From the NCBI GenBank assembly GCA_964550465.1, contig CAZJZH010000025.1, positions 1 through 15,222 on the forward strand: 15,222 nucleotides of DNA. The letters are read 5' to 3'. The notes beneath the pieces are model-generated. The model was not told the origin of the DNA. It saw nothing but the letters and a program-made list of their open reading frames with translations, and searched no databases. Shown here one piece after another: positions 6,584 to 13,220 of this stretch (the stretch's first letter is position 1; every line of letters begins with the position of its first letter). Origin of the DNA: CAZJZH01 sp964550465. Lineage in GTDB: Bacteria > Patescibacteriota > Patescibacteriia > JACRDY01. The position numbers were made by a program, and so were the translations under genes.

Positions 6584-6611
6584 ATTATACGGTACGCAGC
6601 TGATGAGGCAA
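6584..6611 (-). promoter_or_regulatory. promoter of the thioredoxin-DipZ operon
   Basis: Minus-strand TATAAT (6589-6584) with TTGCCT (6611-6606, four of six) 16 bases upstream. It lies back to back with the esterase promoter, the two -10 boxes 54 bases apart. Confidence 0.55.
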
Positions 6612-6620
6612 AGCTTGCAG

Positions 6621-6649
6621 TTTACTTATATATCAAAAAAGTGTATAAT
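6621..6649 (+). promoter_or_regulatory. promoter of the esterase gene
   Basis: TTTACT (6621-6626, four of six), 17-base spacer, perfect TATAAT (6644-6649). The predicted leader is about 22 bases with no Shine-Dalgarno site. Confidence 0.65.
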
Positions 6650-6678
6650 AGGGGCACTTAATTCGTATTGATATCTCT

Positions 6679-7632
6679 ATGCCTCAAAGCAGCGGACGTC
6701 CACGGCGGTCAACTGACACCACCGTGGCCACCAAGGTCAGCGTCATGTTCTTGGTGTTAGTAGTGGTGGTGGTAGGCCTGGGCTTCATCGGCTCATTCGC
6801 CTTCAGTTTTAATTTGTTTGGTAACTTCACTCGCGGAGTCAAAACCGAGCGGGTCGATATCACCTTCCAGGGTGTTGAACGACACTACATTGTGGCTCAT
6901 CCACGACGGGTCAAGGGCACACCACAGATTTTAGTTATGTTGCACGGCGGTGGTTTCAGCGACCGAGCTATGCAGTCTCGTACTGGCGCGGACGGCTTGG
7001 TTGGTAAGAGTAATTTTGTTATCTACCCAGAAGCTACTGATGGCATTAAGGTCATCCCTGGTACGCAGGGGTTGTGGAATGCTGGTGATTGCTGCGGTGA
7101 AGCGGCAGAAAATGGTGTGGATGATGTAGCCTTTATCGAGGCAGTAGTGGACCAAGTGCGGGCTGAATATGGTATTTCCACCAGCAAGTTCTACGTGGCT
7201 GGTTTATCTAACGGCGGCATGATGGCCTACAAGCTGGCCTGTGAAATTCCAGAACGACTCAACGGCGTTGCTTCAGTGGCCGGCACTATTGCTGAGCCAA
7301 ACTGTCAGCCAGCTGACACGGTACCACTGCTCCACATCCACGCCCTTGATGATCAAGCAGTGCTGTATGATGGCGGTTGCGGCCCAGACTGTACCTCCGG
7401 TCATGACCATCAATCAGTGGCTGATGCAGTAGACTTCTGGGCAGCAGAGGCTGGCTGTGGTGACGCCACCAAAGTCACCTATGATAAGAGTGGTGGCAGC
7501 TGTGTCACCTACCGAGGCTGTGACGCGCCAGTCTCACTCTGTACGCTTAACAGTGGTGGCCACGAATGGCCGGGTACAGACAGTCCGACTGGCTTTGATG
7601 CCACCAACATGATCTGGCAGTACTTTAAGTAG
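6679..7632 (+). CDS. exported CE1 / PHB-depolymerase-like esterase
   Basis: Residues 20-42 form a hydrophobic signal-anchor, so the enzyme is exported and probably tethered. The rest is an alpha/beta-hydrolase of the carbohydrate esterase 1 / poly(3-hydroxybutyrate) depolymerase (LpqC-like) group. Visible landmarks are VMLHGGG (oxyanion region, about 86-92), LWNAGDCCG, the nucleophile elbow GLSNG (Ser177), LHIHALDD with D225 at the usual acid position, and GGHEWPG with His295 as the catalytic base. Ten cysteines are present, including the C138-C139 pair, which suggests disulfides outside the membrane. Members cleave feruloyl or acetyl esters on plant polysaccharides or polyester chains; the substrate here cannot be told. 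It is divergent from the redox operon, which may help fold it. It has no Shine-Dalgarno site. Confidence 0.88.
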   Translation: MPQSSGRPRRSTDTTVATKVSVMFLVLVVVVVGLGFIGSFAFSFNLFGNFTRGVKTERVDITFQGVERHYIVAHPRRVKGTPQILVMLHGGGFSDRAMQSRTGADGLVGKSNFVIYPEATDGIKVIPGTQGLWNAGDCCGEAAENGVDDVAFIEAVVDQVRAEYGISTSKFYVAGLSNGGMMAYKLACEIPERLNGVASVAGTIAEPNCQPADTVPLLHIHALDDQAVLYDGGCGPDCTSGHDHQSVADAVDFWAAEAGCGDATKVTYDKSGGSCVTYRGCDAPVSLCTLNSGGHEWPGTDSPTGFDATNMIWQYFK

Positions 7633-7656
7633 ATTGGTAAAAAGAGAGTGTAAGGA

Positions 7657-7693
7657 AAATGCCACACCGCTAGCGGTGTGGCATTTAGTTTTG
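7657..7693 (+). terminator. terminator built on a perfect 30-base palindrome
   Basis: AAATGCCACACCGCT followed directly by its exact reverse complement (7657-7686), then TAGTTTTGT. It ends the esterase gene. A further GGGTC/GACCC pair with a T-run (7699-7726) may act as back-up. Confidence 0.8.
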
Positions 7694-7727
7694 TTATTGG
7701 GTCCTTTTCCAATAGACCCTGTTTTTA

Positions 7728-7736
7728 TGGTATAAT
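7728..7736 (+). promoter_or_regulatory. extended -10 promoter of the beta-propeller surface protein
   Basis: TGG directly before TATAAT (7731-7736) makes an extended -10 (TGnTATAAT). The best -35, TTCCAA (7707-7712), is poor. The predicted leader is about 14 bases and has no Shine-Dalgarno site. Confidence 0.6.
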
Positions 7737-7756
7737 CACAGTATTATTTTTAGCGT

Positions 7757-9514
7757 ATGTGTATGTTCCATCGATTGTTGGCCGTTTTTACTTGCTTAGC
7801 ACTACTACTAGTATTATTGCCGCAGCCTGCCTTAGCTGATATTTCAGCCATCACCTCTGATAGTCAAGAATACAACTATACTCAGGATCCTACCCCATTT
7901 GAAACACAGTTTAATGATGATGGTACCAAGATGTATATGTTGGGTCTGGACAACGACACGGTCTATCAGTACACGCTGTCTTCTGCTTATGATGTTTCTA
8001 CTGCCAGTTATGATACCGTTTCGTTTTCAGTTAGCACCCAAGAGTGGGTGCCAGAGGGCATGTTTTTTAAACCGGATGGTACGACCATGTATATTATTGG
8101 TGTAGCGGGTGATAGAGTGTATCAGTACACTTTGTCGACACCATGGGATCTATCCACCGCTGCATACGCCAGTAAGAGTTCGCCGTCCAACAGCTCGAAC
8201 GACAGTACTACCGTCAAGGTGCACTTTAAACCTGATGGCACTAAGCTATACATGACTGGTTTCGTCAATGGCACCATTTATCAATATTCAGTCTCTTCAG
8301 CCTGGGATGCTTCGACTGCTACCTATGACAGCGTGTCATTTTCTATGTTTGCTCAAACCAGTAACACCTACGCCACTACTTTTAATGCAAACGGCACCAA
8401 ATTGTTTGGCGTAGGACCATCGGACATCATTTATCAGTACAGCCTATCAACACCATGGGACATCTCTACTGCTAGTTACGACAGCCTGAGCTACGATGCC
8501 AATGGCGTTGACACAAGTCTCTACGGCCTGACTTTGAAGAGTGATGATACGAAGTTGTACATGACTGGCGCCAGTAATAACAAAGTCTATCGCTATTCTA
8601 TTGATCTTGGTGACTCAACAGCTCCCACCGTTGATACCCTCTCGCCAGCAGATGATGCCGCTGAGGTAGCGGTTGATGCTAATCTTGTCATCACCTTTGA
8701 TGAAGCGGTTGATGCTGAGACAGGTGATATTACCCTCTATAAGTCAGATGACACAGAGGTGGAAGTCTTTGATGTCACTAGTGATATTAGTGGTTCAGGC
8801 AGTACCACCATTACCATTAACCCTAGCAGTGACCTAGACAACGACACCAGCTACTATGTCCAGATTGATGCTACCGCCTTTGATGACGAAGCAGGTAATA
8901 GCTACGCTGGTATTAGTGATGAAACTACCTGGACGTTTACCACGGTGGCGGCTGAGGGTCGCGCCTACGTCTATGGGCCAAACGGTTGGATCAGAAGCGG
9001 TGGTGATGGTGAGACTACACCAACCGATACAACGACAGATACTGGTGATGTGACAAGTGTTGATGATCAACCAACGAATGAGGCAGATACTGAGGCACCA
9101 GCTGATGATAGCCAGCAGCCTGAGACTGATCAGCCAGCAACTAATGCAGTGACTGAACGATTAGTCCGCGACAGCGCCTCTGGCACCCTGTATTTGATCG
9201 ACGCTGATGGCTTACGCCACCCATTCTTGACTGAGCAGGTGGCAGCTGCTTATGAGGGCACCAACACTGTTGAGACACTAGCAACAACTGACCTAGCTAC
9301 CTACCCACTGGGCACCCCAGTCCTCTACCCTGCCGGCAGTTTAGTGAAATTCACCACCGGCCCAGAGGTATTCCTAGTGACTGATGACAACACCCTGCAA
9401 TGGATTATTAATGAAGAGGTTTTTTACAGCTACGGCTACAGCTTTGCTGATCTTTACCGCGTCGCTGACTCGTTCTGGACCTTCTACCAGCGAGGGGCAG
9501 ATATTACTGAGTAA
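7757..9514 (+). CDS. secreted surface protein: beta-propeller + SbsA Ig-like domain + C-terminal repeat module
   Basis: Residues 1-28 are a signal peptide (QPALA/DIS). Residues about 38-285 hold five repeats of roughly 50 residues, each with a [FL]..[DN]G[TN]K.Y..G core and a YQYTLS or YQYSLSTPWD edge, typical of beta-propeller blades. Residues about 288-395 are an SbsA-type Ig-like domain (Big_5; TLSPADDAAEVAV... TTWTFTT). After GRAYVYGPNGW comes a Thr/Asp/Pro/Gln-rich linker (about 415-470). The last 115 residues are two copies of a small module I associate with CPR surface proteins (GTLYLIDADGLRHPF and PEVFLVTDDNTLQWI). The protein shares its second half with the one encoded at 9649. It is probably displayed on the cell surface; the ligand is unknown. 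It starts at ATG 7757, or possibly 7763, without a Shine-Dalgarno site. Confidence 0.85.
   Translation: MCMFHRLLAVFTCLALLLVLLPQPALADISAITSDSQEYNYTQDPTPFETQFNDDGTKMYMLGLDNDTVYQYTLSSAYDVSTASYDTVSFSVSTQEWVPEGMFFKPDGTTMYIIGVAGDRVYQYTLSTPWDLSTAAYASKSSPSNSSNDSTTVKVHFKPDGTKLYMTGFVNGTIYQYSVSSAWDASTATYDSVSFSMFAQTSNTYATTFNANGTKLFGVGPSDIIYQYSLSTPWDISTASYDSLSYDANGVDTSLYGLTLKSDDTKLYMTGASNNKVYRYSIDLGDSTAPTVDTLSPADDAAEVAVDANLVITFDEAVDAETGDITLYKSDDTEVEVFDVTSDISGSGSTTITINPSSDLDNDTSYYVQIDATAFDDEAGNSYAGISDETTWTFTTVAAEGRAYVYGPNGWIRSGGDGETTPTDTTTDTGDVTSVDDQPTNEADTEAPADDSQQPETDQPATNAVTERLVRDSASGTLYLIDADGLRHPFLTEQVAAAYEGTNTVETLATTDLATYPLGTPVLYPAGSLVKFTTGPEVFLVTDDNTLQWIINEEVFYSYGYSFADLYRVADSFWTFYQRGADITE
9299..9514 (+). 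repeat. 3' segment nearly identical to 11011-11226
   Basis: By hand alignment the final 216 bases of the two surface-protein genes differ at 19 positions, about 91 percent identity. Only four of 71 residues change, and the last 42 bases including the stop are identical. Confidence 0.85.
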
Positions 9515-9522
9515 TTCGAGCG

Positions 9523-9556
9523 ACAAAAAACATTCGCTACGGTGGATGTTTTTTGT
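9523..9556 (+). terminator. probable terminator, AT-rich stem
   Basis: ACAAAAAACAT (9523-9533) pairs with ATGTTTTTTGT (9546-9556) over a 12-base loop. The stem itself supplies the T-run. It lies just after the stop at 9514. Confidence 0.6.
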
Positions 9557-9585
9557 TACTTGCATCGTCAATTGTATTTTTTCTG

Positions 9586-9594
9586 TGCTATAAT
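9586..9594 (+). promoter_or_regulatory. extended -10 promoter of the LamG-like surface protein
   Basis: TGC directly before TATAAT (9589-9594) gives an extended -10. TCGTCA (9565-9570, four of six) lies 18 bases upstream. The leader is about 48 bases with no Shine-Dalgarno site. Confidence 0.6.
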
Positions 9595-9648
9595 AGGTTT
9601 AGCACGTATATATTTGTTATTATCAAAACGCCTTAAGCCTCTTTATAT

Positions 9649-11226
9649 ATGCAATACCATACAAAGATAATTCTGGCCCTGTTTGTCGCTAGCTTGCTGA
9701 TAGTAGCAGCACCCCAGCCAACTGAGGCAGCCACGACCATTTTTTCAGACACCTTTACTGAAGCTACGGACACAGACTTGGACGAGCACACTCCCGACAC
9801 CGGCACCGGCTGGACACAGTTAATTAGCAATAACGGTGCTAGTCTCGAAATTTTAGGAGCTAATGATTATGCCACGCCGGATGCAAACGGTAACCGCGGT
9901 ACGCTCTATACTGCTGATACCACCTACGCCAGCCCGGACTATGAAGTGTCTGTCAGTACGAACAATATTGGCGAATGGAGCTACACCACCACCTTGGCGG
10001 TACGTATCCAGGATGCTAACAACATGTACGCCCTGCGCTACAGTAATAACTACATGACCATTAACAAGCGAGTTGACGGCACCTGGTCAACCATTGCTAC
10101 CAGTGGTACCAAGCCATCGGACAGCGATGATGTGTCATTTAGCGTTATTGGTAATACACTGACCGCAGAAATTAATGGCACGCCGGTGGTGACGGTTGAT
10201 GATACAGACATTACCGCCGCTGGAAAGGCCGGTCTGGGCTTTGGCTATGTGGCGGTAGGATCAGACTACACGGGTATCGGGGTAACAGCTGATGATTTTA
10301 CTGTTGTAGCCGAAGATGATGTAACCGATCCAACTGTCCGCAGCTTTTCTCCAGCTGATGATGCGACCGAGGTAGCGGTCGATGCCAGCTTGAGTATTGT
10401 CTTTGCTGAAGCAGTTGATGCGGAGACGGGTGACATTACTCTCTATAAATCAGACGATACGGAAATCGAAGCCTTTGATGTCACCAGTGATATCAGTGGT
10501 TCTGGTACCACCACTATCACCTTTACACCGAGCAGCGCATTGGCATTTGAAACAAGTTACTATGTCCAAATTGATGCCACGGCCTTTGATGATGCTACCG
10601 GCAATAGTTATGCCGGTATTAGTGATGAGACTACCTGGACATTTACCACGGCGGTATTGGCTGGCCGTGCCTATATCTATGGACCAAATGGTTGGACTTG
10701 GGCAGGTGGTGATACGTCGGTAGATGAGACGGAGGCCGGTGACAGTGATGATGGCCAACAACCAGTGGTAGTTGATGACACGATTGATACAGGCGCTAGC
10801 GATGAAACAGTCGTCGAAGATATTGGTGGTGACGAACCAGCTGAACAGCAGGTGCAGAACAGTGGTTACCAACTATTGCAAGATGTGACATCTGGCAACT
10901 GGTATATGCTAGAAGATGGCTACCGCCGACCCTTTATTGACGAAACGGTAGCGAGTGCTTATCAGAATGGCACTGCGGGTGTGATGACTACTAGTGATAT
11001 TGACATCACGACCTACCCACTCGGCGCCCCAGTCCTCTACCCTGCGGGTAGTTTAGTTAAGTTCACCACCGGCCCAGAAGTATTCCTAGTGACCGGTGAC
11101 AACACCCTGCAATGGATTATTAACGAAGCTGTCTTCTACAGCTACGGCTACAGCTTTGCTGACCTCTACCACGTTGCTGACTCATTCTGGACCTTCTACC
11201 AGCGAGGGGCAGATATTACTGAGTAA
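9649..11226 (+). CDS. secreted surface protein: LamG/concanavalin-like + SbsA Ig-like domain + C-terminal repeat module
   Basis: Residues 1-27 are a signal peptide (PTEA/ATT). Residues 30-225 look like a LamG / concanavalin-A-type jelly roll, close in style to DUF1080 domains: TIFSDTFTEA start, YEVSVST, LAVRIQDANNMYALRY, LTAEINGTPVVTV, AGLGFGYVAVGSDY. Such domains often bind sugars. Residues about 228-335 are an SbsA-type Ig domain very close to that of the preceding gene (SPADDATEVAV... TTWTFTT). An acidic Val/Asp/Glu-rich linker follows, then the same two-copy C-terminal module ending GADITE. The two genes are tandem paralogues with exchanged N-terminal domains. No Shine-Dalgarno site is seen. 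Carbohydrate binding is likely from the fold but not shown. Confidence 0.85.
   Translation: MQYHTKIILALFVASLLIVAAPQPTEAATTIFSDTFTEATDTDLDEHTPDTGTGWTQLISNNGASLEILGANDYATPDANGNRGTLYTADTTYASPDYEVSVSTNNIGEWSYTTTLAVRIQDANNMYALRYSNNYMTINKRVDGTWSTIATSGTKPSDSDDVSFSVIGNTLTAEINGTPVVTVDDTDITAAGKAGLGFGYVAVGSDYTGIGVTADDFTVVAEDDVTDPTVRSFSPADDATEVAVDASLSIVFAEAVDAETGDITLYKSDDTEIEAFDVTSDISGSGTTTITFTPSSALAFETSYYVQIDATAFDDATGNSYAGISDETTWTFTTAVLAGRAYIYGPNGWTWAGGDTSVDETEAGDSDDGQQPVVVDDTIDTGASDETVVEDIGGDEPAEQQVQNSGYQLLQDVTSGNWYMLEDGYRRPFIDETVASAYQNGTAGVMTTSDIDITTYPLGAPVLYPAGSLVKFTTGPEVFLVTGDNTLQWIINEAVFYSYGYSFADLYHVADSFWTFYQRGADITE
11011..11226 (+). repeat. 3' segment nearly identical to 9299-9514
   Basis: Partner of the repeat at 9299-9514. 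The differences are mostly synonymous third-position changes, so the protein sequence is under constraint. The exact 42-base identity at the very end may reflect recent gene conversion. Confidence 0.85.
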
Positions 11227-11231
11227 ATAAC

Positions 11232-11261
11232 TGGACAGTAATTCAATCAACGTGGTATGGT
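11232..11261 (+). promoter_or_regulatory. promoter of the 36-aa microprotein
   Basis: TGGACA (11232-11237, five of six), 18-base spacer, TATGGT (11256-11261, four of six), with TGG just ahead of the -10. The leader is about 33 bases and carries AGGAGGGG. Confidence 0.5.
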
Positions 11262-11300
11262 GTCTATCAATAACCAACCATCAACCGTAGGAGGGGTGTT

Positions 11301-11411
11301 ATGCCTGAGTTGATTGGTCTGCTGATCTTTGCCGCGGCATTGATCGTCTGTGTTCGCCGCGACTGGACGTTGTGGCATCTGATGACCGGTAAACAGCGTA
11401 AGCGCCCCTAA
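11301..11411 (+). CDS. single-pass membrane microprotein, 36 aa
   Basis: A 36-codon frame begins at ATG 11301 behind AGGAGGGG with good spacing and ends at TAA just before a strong terminator. Residues 4-18 (LIGLLIFAAALIVCV) form one membrane helix. The tail is basic (RRDW, then KQRKRP), so by the positive-inside rule the C-terminus should face the cytoplasm. It has its own promoter, ribosome site and terminator, so it is a complete transcription unit for one tiny protein. That arrangement is the main evidence; no family was recognised. Confidence 0.68.
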   Translation: MPELIGLLIFAAALIVCVRRDWTLWHLMTGKQRKRP

Positions 11412-11428
11412 TGGCGTCATACAGATAG

Positions 11429-11460
11429 TCCCCACCCACCGGTGGGGATTTTGTTTTTTT
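11429..11460 (+). terminator. intrinsic terminator
   Basis: TCCCCACC (11429-11436) pairs with GGTGGGGA (11441-11448) over a four-base loop, followed by TTTTGTTTTTTT. It ends the microprotein gene. Confidence 0.9.
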
Positions 11461-11464
11461 AGAT

Positions 11465-11497
11465 TTAAAAAACCCAGCCGCACGGAGCGACCGGGTT
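11465..11497 (-). terminator. terminator of the small-gene cluster
   Basis: AACCC (11471-11475) pairs with GGGTT (11493-11497), with partial pairing inside. A TTTTTT run follows on the minus strand. It lies 13 bases past the stop of the gene at 11510. Confidence 0.7.
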
Positions 11498-11509
11498 GAT
11501 TGTGATTTT

Positions 11510-11764
11510 TTAGTGTGTTTGGGGATTGATGTCCCACCACGTTGTGCCGCCACTGCGGTAGCGACCGGTCGGCACGCAGCGACCGTTGCGATTTTCGAAT
11601 TCTTGTTCGATCTCATGCCGGCCGACGCGACTCGTTAGCCAGCAGTAGTTGTCGAACAGCGGCTCGTCGCCGATCGAGCGCACACGGTGTCCTTTGCGTC
11701 GACCAAAGCGGTCACGACGGTGATCTTTTTGGGTTCGAGGGTCTTCGATGATCGGGGTATCCAT
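11510..11764 (-). CDS. small basic orphan protein, 84 aa
   Basis: I do not recognise this protein. The first third is very basic (KDHRRDRFGRRKGHRVRS); the rest has two cysteines (NYCWL and GRCVP) and ends TTWWDIN. There is no signal peptide or membrane segment. The ATG at 11764 lies two bases after the stop of the upstream gene, with AGGATGG five bases before it; an in-frame ATG at 11773 is a possible alternative that would overlap that stop. Longer upstream extensions read into the neighbouring gene and are unlikely. The tight junction indicates co-transcription with the 159-aa IDPYRxC protein. Confidence 0.62.
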   Translation of the reverse strand: MDTPIIEDPRTQKDHRRDRFGRRKGHRVRSIGDEPLFDNYCWLTSRVGRHEIEQEFENRNGRCVPTGRYRSGGTTWWDINPQTH

Positions 11765-11766
11765 GG

Positions 11767-12246
11767 TTACCATCCTATTCCCCGCTCCGCGGGTGGTGTA
11801 GCCGCGCAATCGCGGTAGGGGTCAATGACGCCGAGTGGTCGGTCAGAATAGTTCCGCGACCGCTCGATTACTTCGAACTTTGAGTTAGCTAAGTCTGCCA
11901 CTGGTACCTGACCAGTACCAGGTTTGACAGAGAATCCCCTGTGCAAACTATAGCACCCGTCGGGATCTTTTTTGAATTCTCGAATAAAATACCAGTGCCC
12001 TGCTTTTTCTTGGTCTTCGATGATGCCAAAGTTAATCAGGTTACCGTCATTTGCAAAAGCGCAAGATACGGCGCCAACATCGTTGGGACTTGCGTTTTTG
12101 TTTGGCTCGTTGGATGAAGAGGAGATGCTGGGTTTCGGTAAGGGGATGAATATAACCAACACAATCACTGTGAGCATGATTTTGCTACACATTACTACAA
12201 AGTCTTGTCGTGATAGCCACCGCCGTCCCTTTGCTAACCAGCGCAT
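11767..12246 (-). CDS. membrane-anchored IDPYRxC-motif protein, 159 aa
   Basis: A basic head (RWLAKGRRWLSR) is followed by a membrane segment at about residues 22-36 (IMLTVIVLVIFIPL), a Ser/Asn/Pro-rich linker, and a domain of about 100 residues expected outside the membrane. This domain matches the one in the pilin-like protein at 12618: PND then a cysteine (C62), an HW pair (84-85), a Phe-Glu near 124, and GVIDPYRDC with C147. Both proteins have exactly 85 residues between the two shared cysteines, suggesting a conserved disulfide. Unlike its relative this one has no prepilin cleavage site, only a membrane anchor. Strong AAGGAGG and a near-consensus promoter lie upstream. The domain is not one I can name; the paralogy is seen directly. 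Confidence 0.75.
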   Translation of the reverse strand: MRWLAKGRRWLSRQDFVVMCSKIMLTVIVLVIFIPLPKPSISSSSNEPNKNASPNDVGAVSCAFANDGNLINFGIIEDQEKAGHWYFIREFKKDPDGCYSLHRGFSVKPGTGQVPVADLANSKFEVIERSRNYSDRPLGVIDPYRDCAATPPAERGIGW

Positions 12247-12300
12247 GATGAGACCTCCTTTTAGGTAAGCACTCTGATTGTTAACGTTCGATGATTGAAT

Positions 12301-12329
12301 AATATATAGTATTTACAATAATTTGTCAA
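12301..12329 (-). promoter_or_regulatory. promoter of the 159-aa / 84-aa gene pair
   Basis: Minus-strand TTGACA (12329-12324), 17-base spacer, TATATT (12306-12301, five of six). This is the best sigma-70-type match in the window. The leader is about 48 bases with AAGGAGG. Confidence 0.72.
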
Positions 12330-12351
12330 TATTAAGCTTATTTATTGCCTT

Positions 12352-12393
12352 ATTTTAGAAAAATAAATCACCCCCAGATATATGGGGGGTGAT
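12352..12393 (-). terminator. intrinsic terminator
   Basis: ATCACCCCC (12367-12375) pairs with GGGGGTGAT (12385-12393), and a TTTATTTTTCT tract follows on the minus strand. It ends the transcript from 13529 to 12455 and separates it from the next promoter. Confidence 0.88.
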
Positions 12394-12454
12394 ATATAGT
12401 GGTGTGTTGAGGATGAGTGTAGAGTGGCATTGGGCAGTGTGCGGTCCCTCTACA

Positions 12455-12607
12455 TTATCTCGACAGAATGAGAATCATGTAGGAGAACCCTACTAGACCA
12501 ATAACCCACCCGGCGGCGTACAGAGCTAGTTGAGTAAACCCTACGAGCATCGCACCGCAGAGTTCTATTGTCGGGTGGTTGAGGATTTTTAGAACGAGTG
12601 TGCTCAT
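12455..12607 (-). CDS. small hydrophobic membrane protein, 50 aa
   Basis: The ATG at 12607 follows GGAGG by five to six bases, which decides the start over an upstream in-frame ATG at 12667 that lies inside the preceding gene. Residues 16-48 are almost wholly hydrophobic with small residues and no charge (LCGAMLVGFTQLALYAAGW, then VIGLVGFSYMILIL), long enough for two tight membrane helices or one very long one. It is the last gene of the four-gene transcript starting at 13529 and begins ten bases after the pilin-like gene. Its size and place recall small inner-membrane partners or holin-like proteins; neither is supported further. Confidence 0.65.
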   Translation of the reverse strand: MSTLVLKILNHPTIELCGAMLVGFTQLALYAAGWVIGLVGFSYMILILSR

Positions 12608-12617
12608 AGTTCCTCCA

Positions 12618-13028
12618 TTATGGCTTGAGCGATGATTGACAGTGACGGTAGGGATCAATGAGTCCACTGATGGTGGCGTGGAGTGCTGAGTGGTATAACT
12701 CGAAGAAGGTCGTCGGTGTGAGGTTAGTCACTTCTTGCGGTGTAGCACTCCAAGTATCTGCCAGTGTGAAGACGGCATCGATCACATACCGCCGGTCCGT
12801 TGACTGCCAATGTTTTTGGATAACGACAACGTCGTCCTGTTTGTTCGGCATAAGGGTGACCATTGGCTGACCGGTGTCATCAGTGCTCAGTAGGCAGGTG
12901 ACTCCTAAGGTGTCATTGGGGTTGCGCTGCGGCGGCTTGTCAGCACAGGTGTGATAGAAAAACGCGCCAAGCAGGCAGATGACAGCTATAACAAGTAGTA
13001 GCTCAGTCACGGACAATCCACGGTTCAT
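12618..13028 (-). CDS. type IV pilin-like IDPYRxC-motif protein, 136 aa
   Basis: The N-terminus MNRG|LSVTE followed by LLLVIAVICLLGAFF has the hallmarks of a type IV prepilin: Gly before the cut, hydrophobic +1, Glu at +5 and an unbroken hydrophobic helix. The leader of four residues is short. The C-terminal region (about 36-130) has PND, C45, an HW pair (73-74) and GLIDPYRHC with C130, shared with the 159-aa protein at 11767; the spacing between the two shared cysteines is 85 residues in both. C18 and C28 are additional. GGAGG before the ATG fixes the start, and the ATGA overlap with the 50-aa gene upstream indicates coupling. Likely a minor pilin or pseudopilin, or a membrane protein mimicking one. 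No pilus assembly genes are in view. Confidence 0.72.
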   Translation of the reverse strand: MNRGLSVTELLLVIAVICLLGAFFYHTCADKPPQRNPNDTLGVTCLLSTDDTGQPMVTLMPNKQDDVVVIQKHWQSTDRRYVIDAVFTLADTWSATPQEVTNLTPTTFFELYHSALHATISGLIDPYRHCQSSLKP

Positions 13029-13177
13029 GGCGCCTCCGTTATGACAGGTGTTTCCAACTCACCACCAGGGTCAATCACGAAGACGATGATGGCCAGCGCC
13101 ACCATCGCGCCGATGATCCATTTGGTGATGGTATATCGTCGCATACGAGCCTTAAACTCTCCCAAGCTTTCATTCAT
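13025..13177 (-). CDS. single-pass membrane microprotein, 50 aa
   Basis: The frame runs from ATG 13177 behind GGAG (six-base spacer) to a TGA that overlaps the ATG of the pilin-like gene (ATGA). A basic N-terminal part (FKARMRRYTITK) is followed by one membrane helix at 20-35 (WIIGAMVALAIIVFVI) and a short acidic tail, predicting N-terminus inside and tail outside. The ribosome site lies in a 23-base segment copied from the leader of the gene at 13529. Coupling suggests the product acts together with the pilin-like protein. No family was recognised. Confidence 0.68.
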   Translation of the reverse strand: MNESLGEFKARMRRYTITKWIIGAMVALAIIVFVIDPGGELETPVITEAP

Positions 13178-13183
13178 CGCTTA

Positions 13184-13206
13184 CTCCAATCAGGTTTTGA
13201 CCGTTC
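13184..13206 (-). repeat. duplicated leader segment, copy 2
   Basis: 20 of 23 bases match 13538-13560, including an exact 15-base core that reads AAAACCTGATTGGAG on the minus strand and contains the Shine-Dalgarno GGAG. It serves the ATG at 13177. Confidence 0.75.
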
Positions 13207-13220
13207 TTGAGTTGCGCAGC

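Noticed and set aside
11247..11616. Two overlapping minus-strand frames (97 and 105 aa) opposite the 36-aa gene
   Set aside because: Both cross the paired terminators at 11429-11497 and have no ribosome sites.
11774..11809. Upstream starts for the 84-aa basic protein
   Set aside because: They fall well inside the 159-aa gene without a ribosome site; 11764 (or 11773) fits the junction better.
12608..12667. 20-residue N-terminal extension of the small membrane protein at 12455
   Set aside because: It lies inside the pilin-like gene, and GGAGG points to the ATG at 12607.
11820..13080. Possible third member of the IDPYR family: the 50-aa protein at 13025 contains VIDPGGE
   Set aside because: Only Ile-Asp-Pro is shared, it lacks the Tyr-Arg and Cys, and it abuts a membrane helix, so this is most likely chance.
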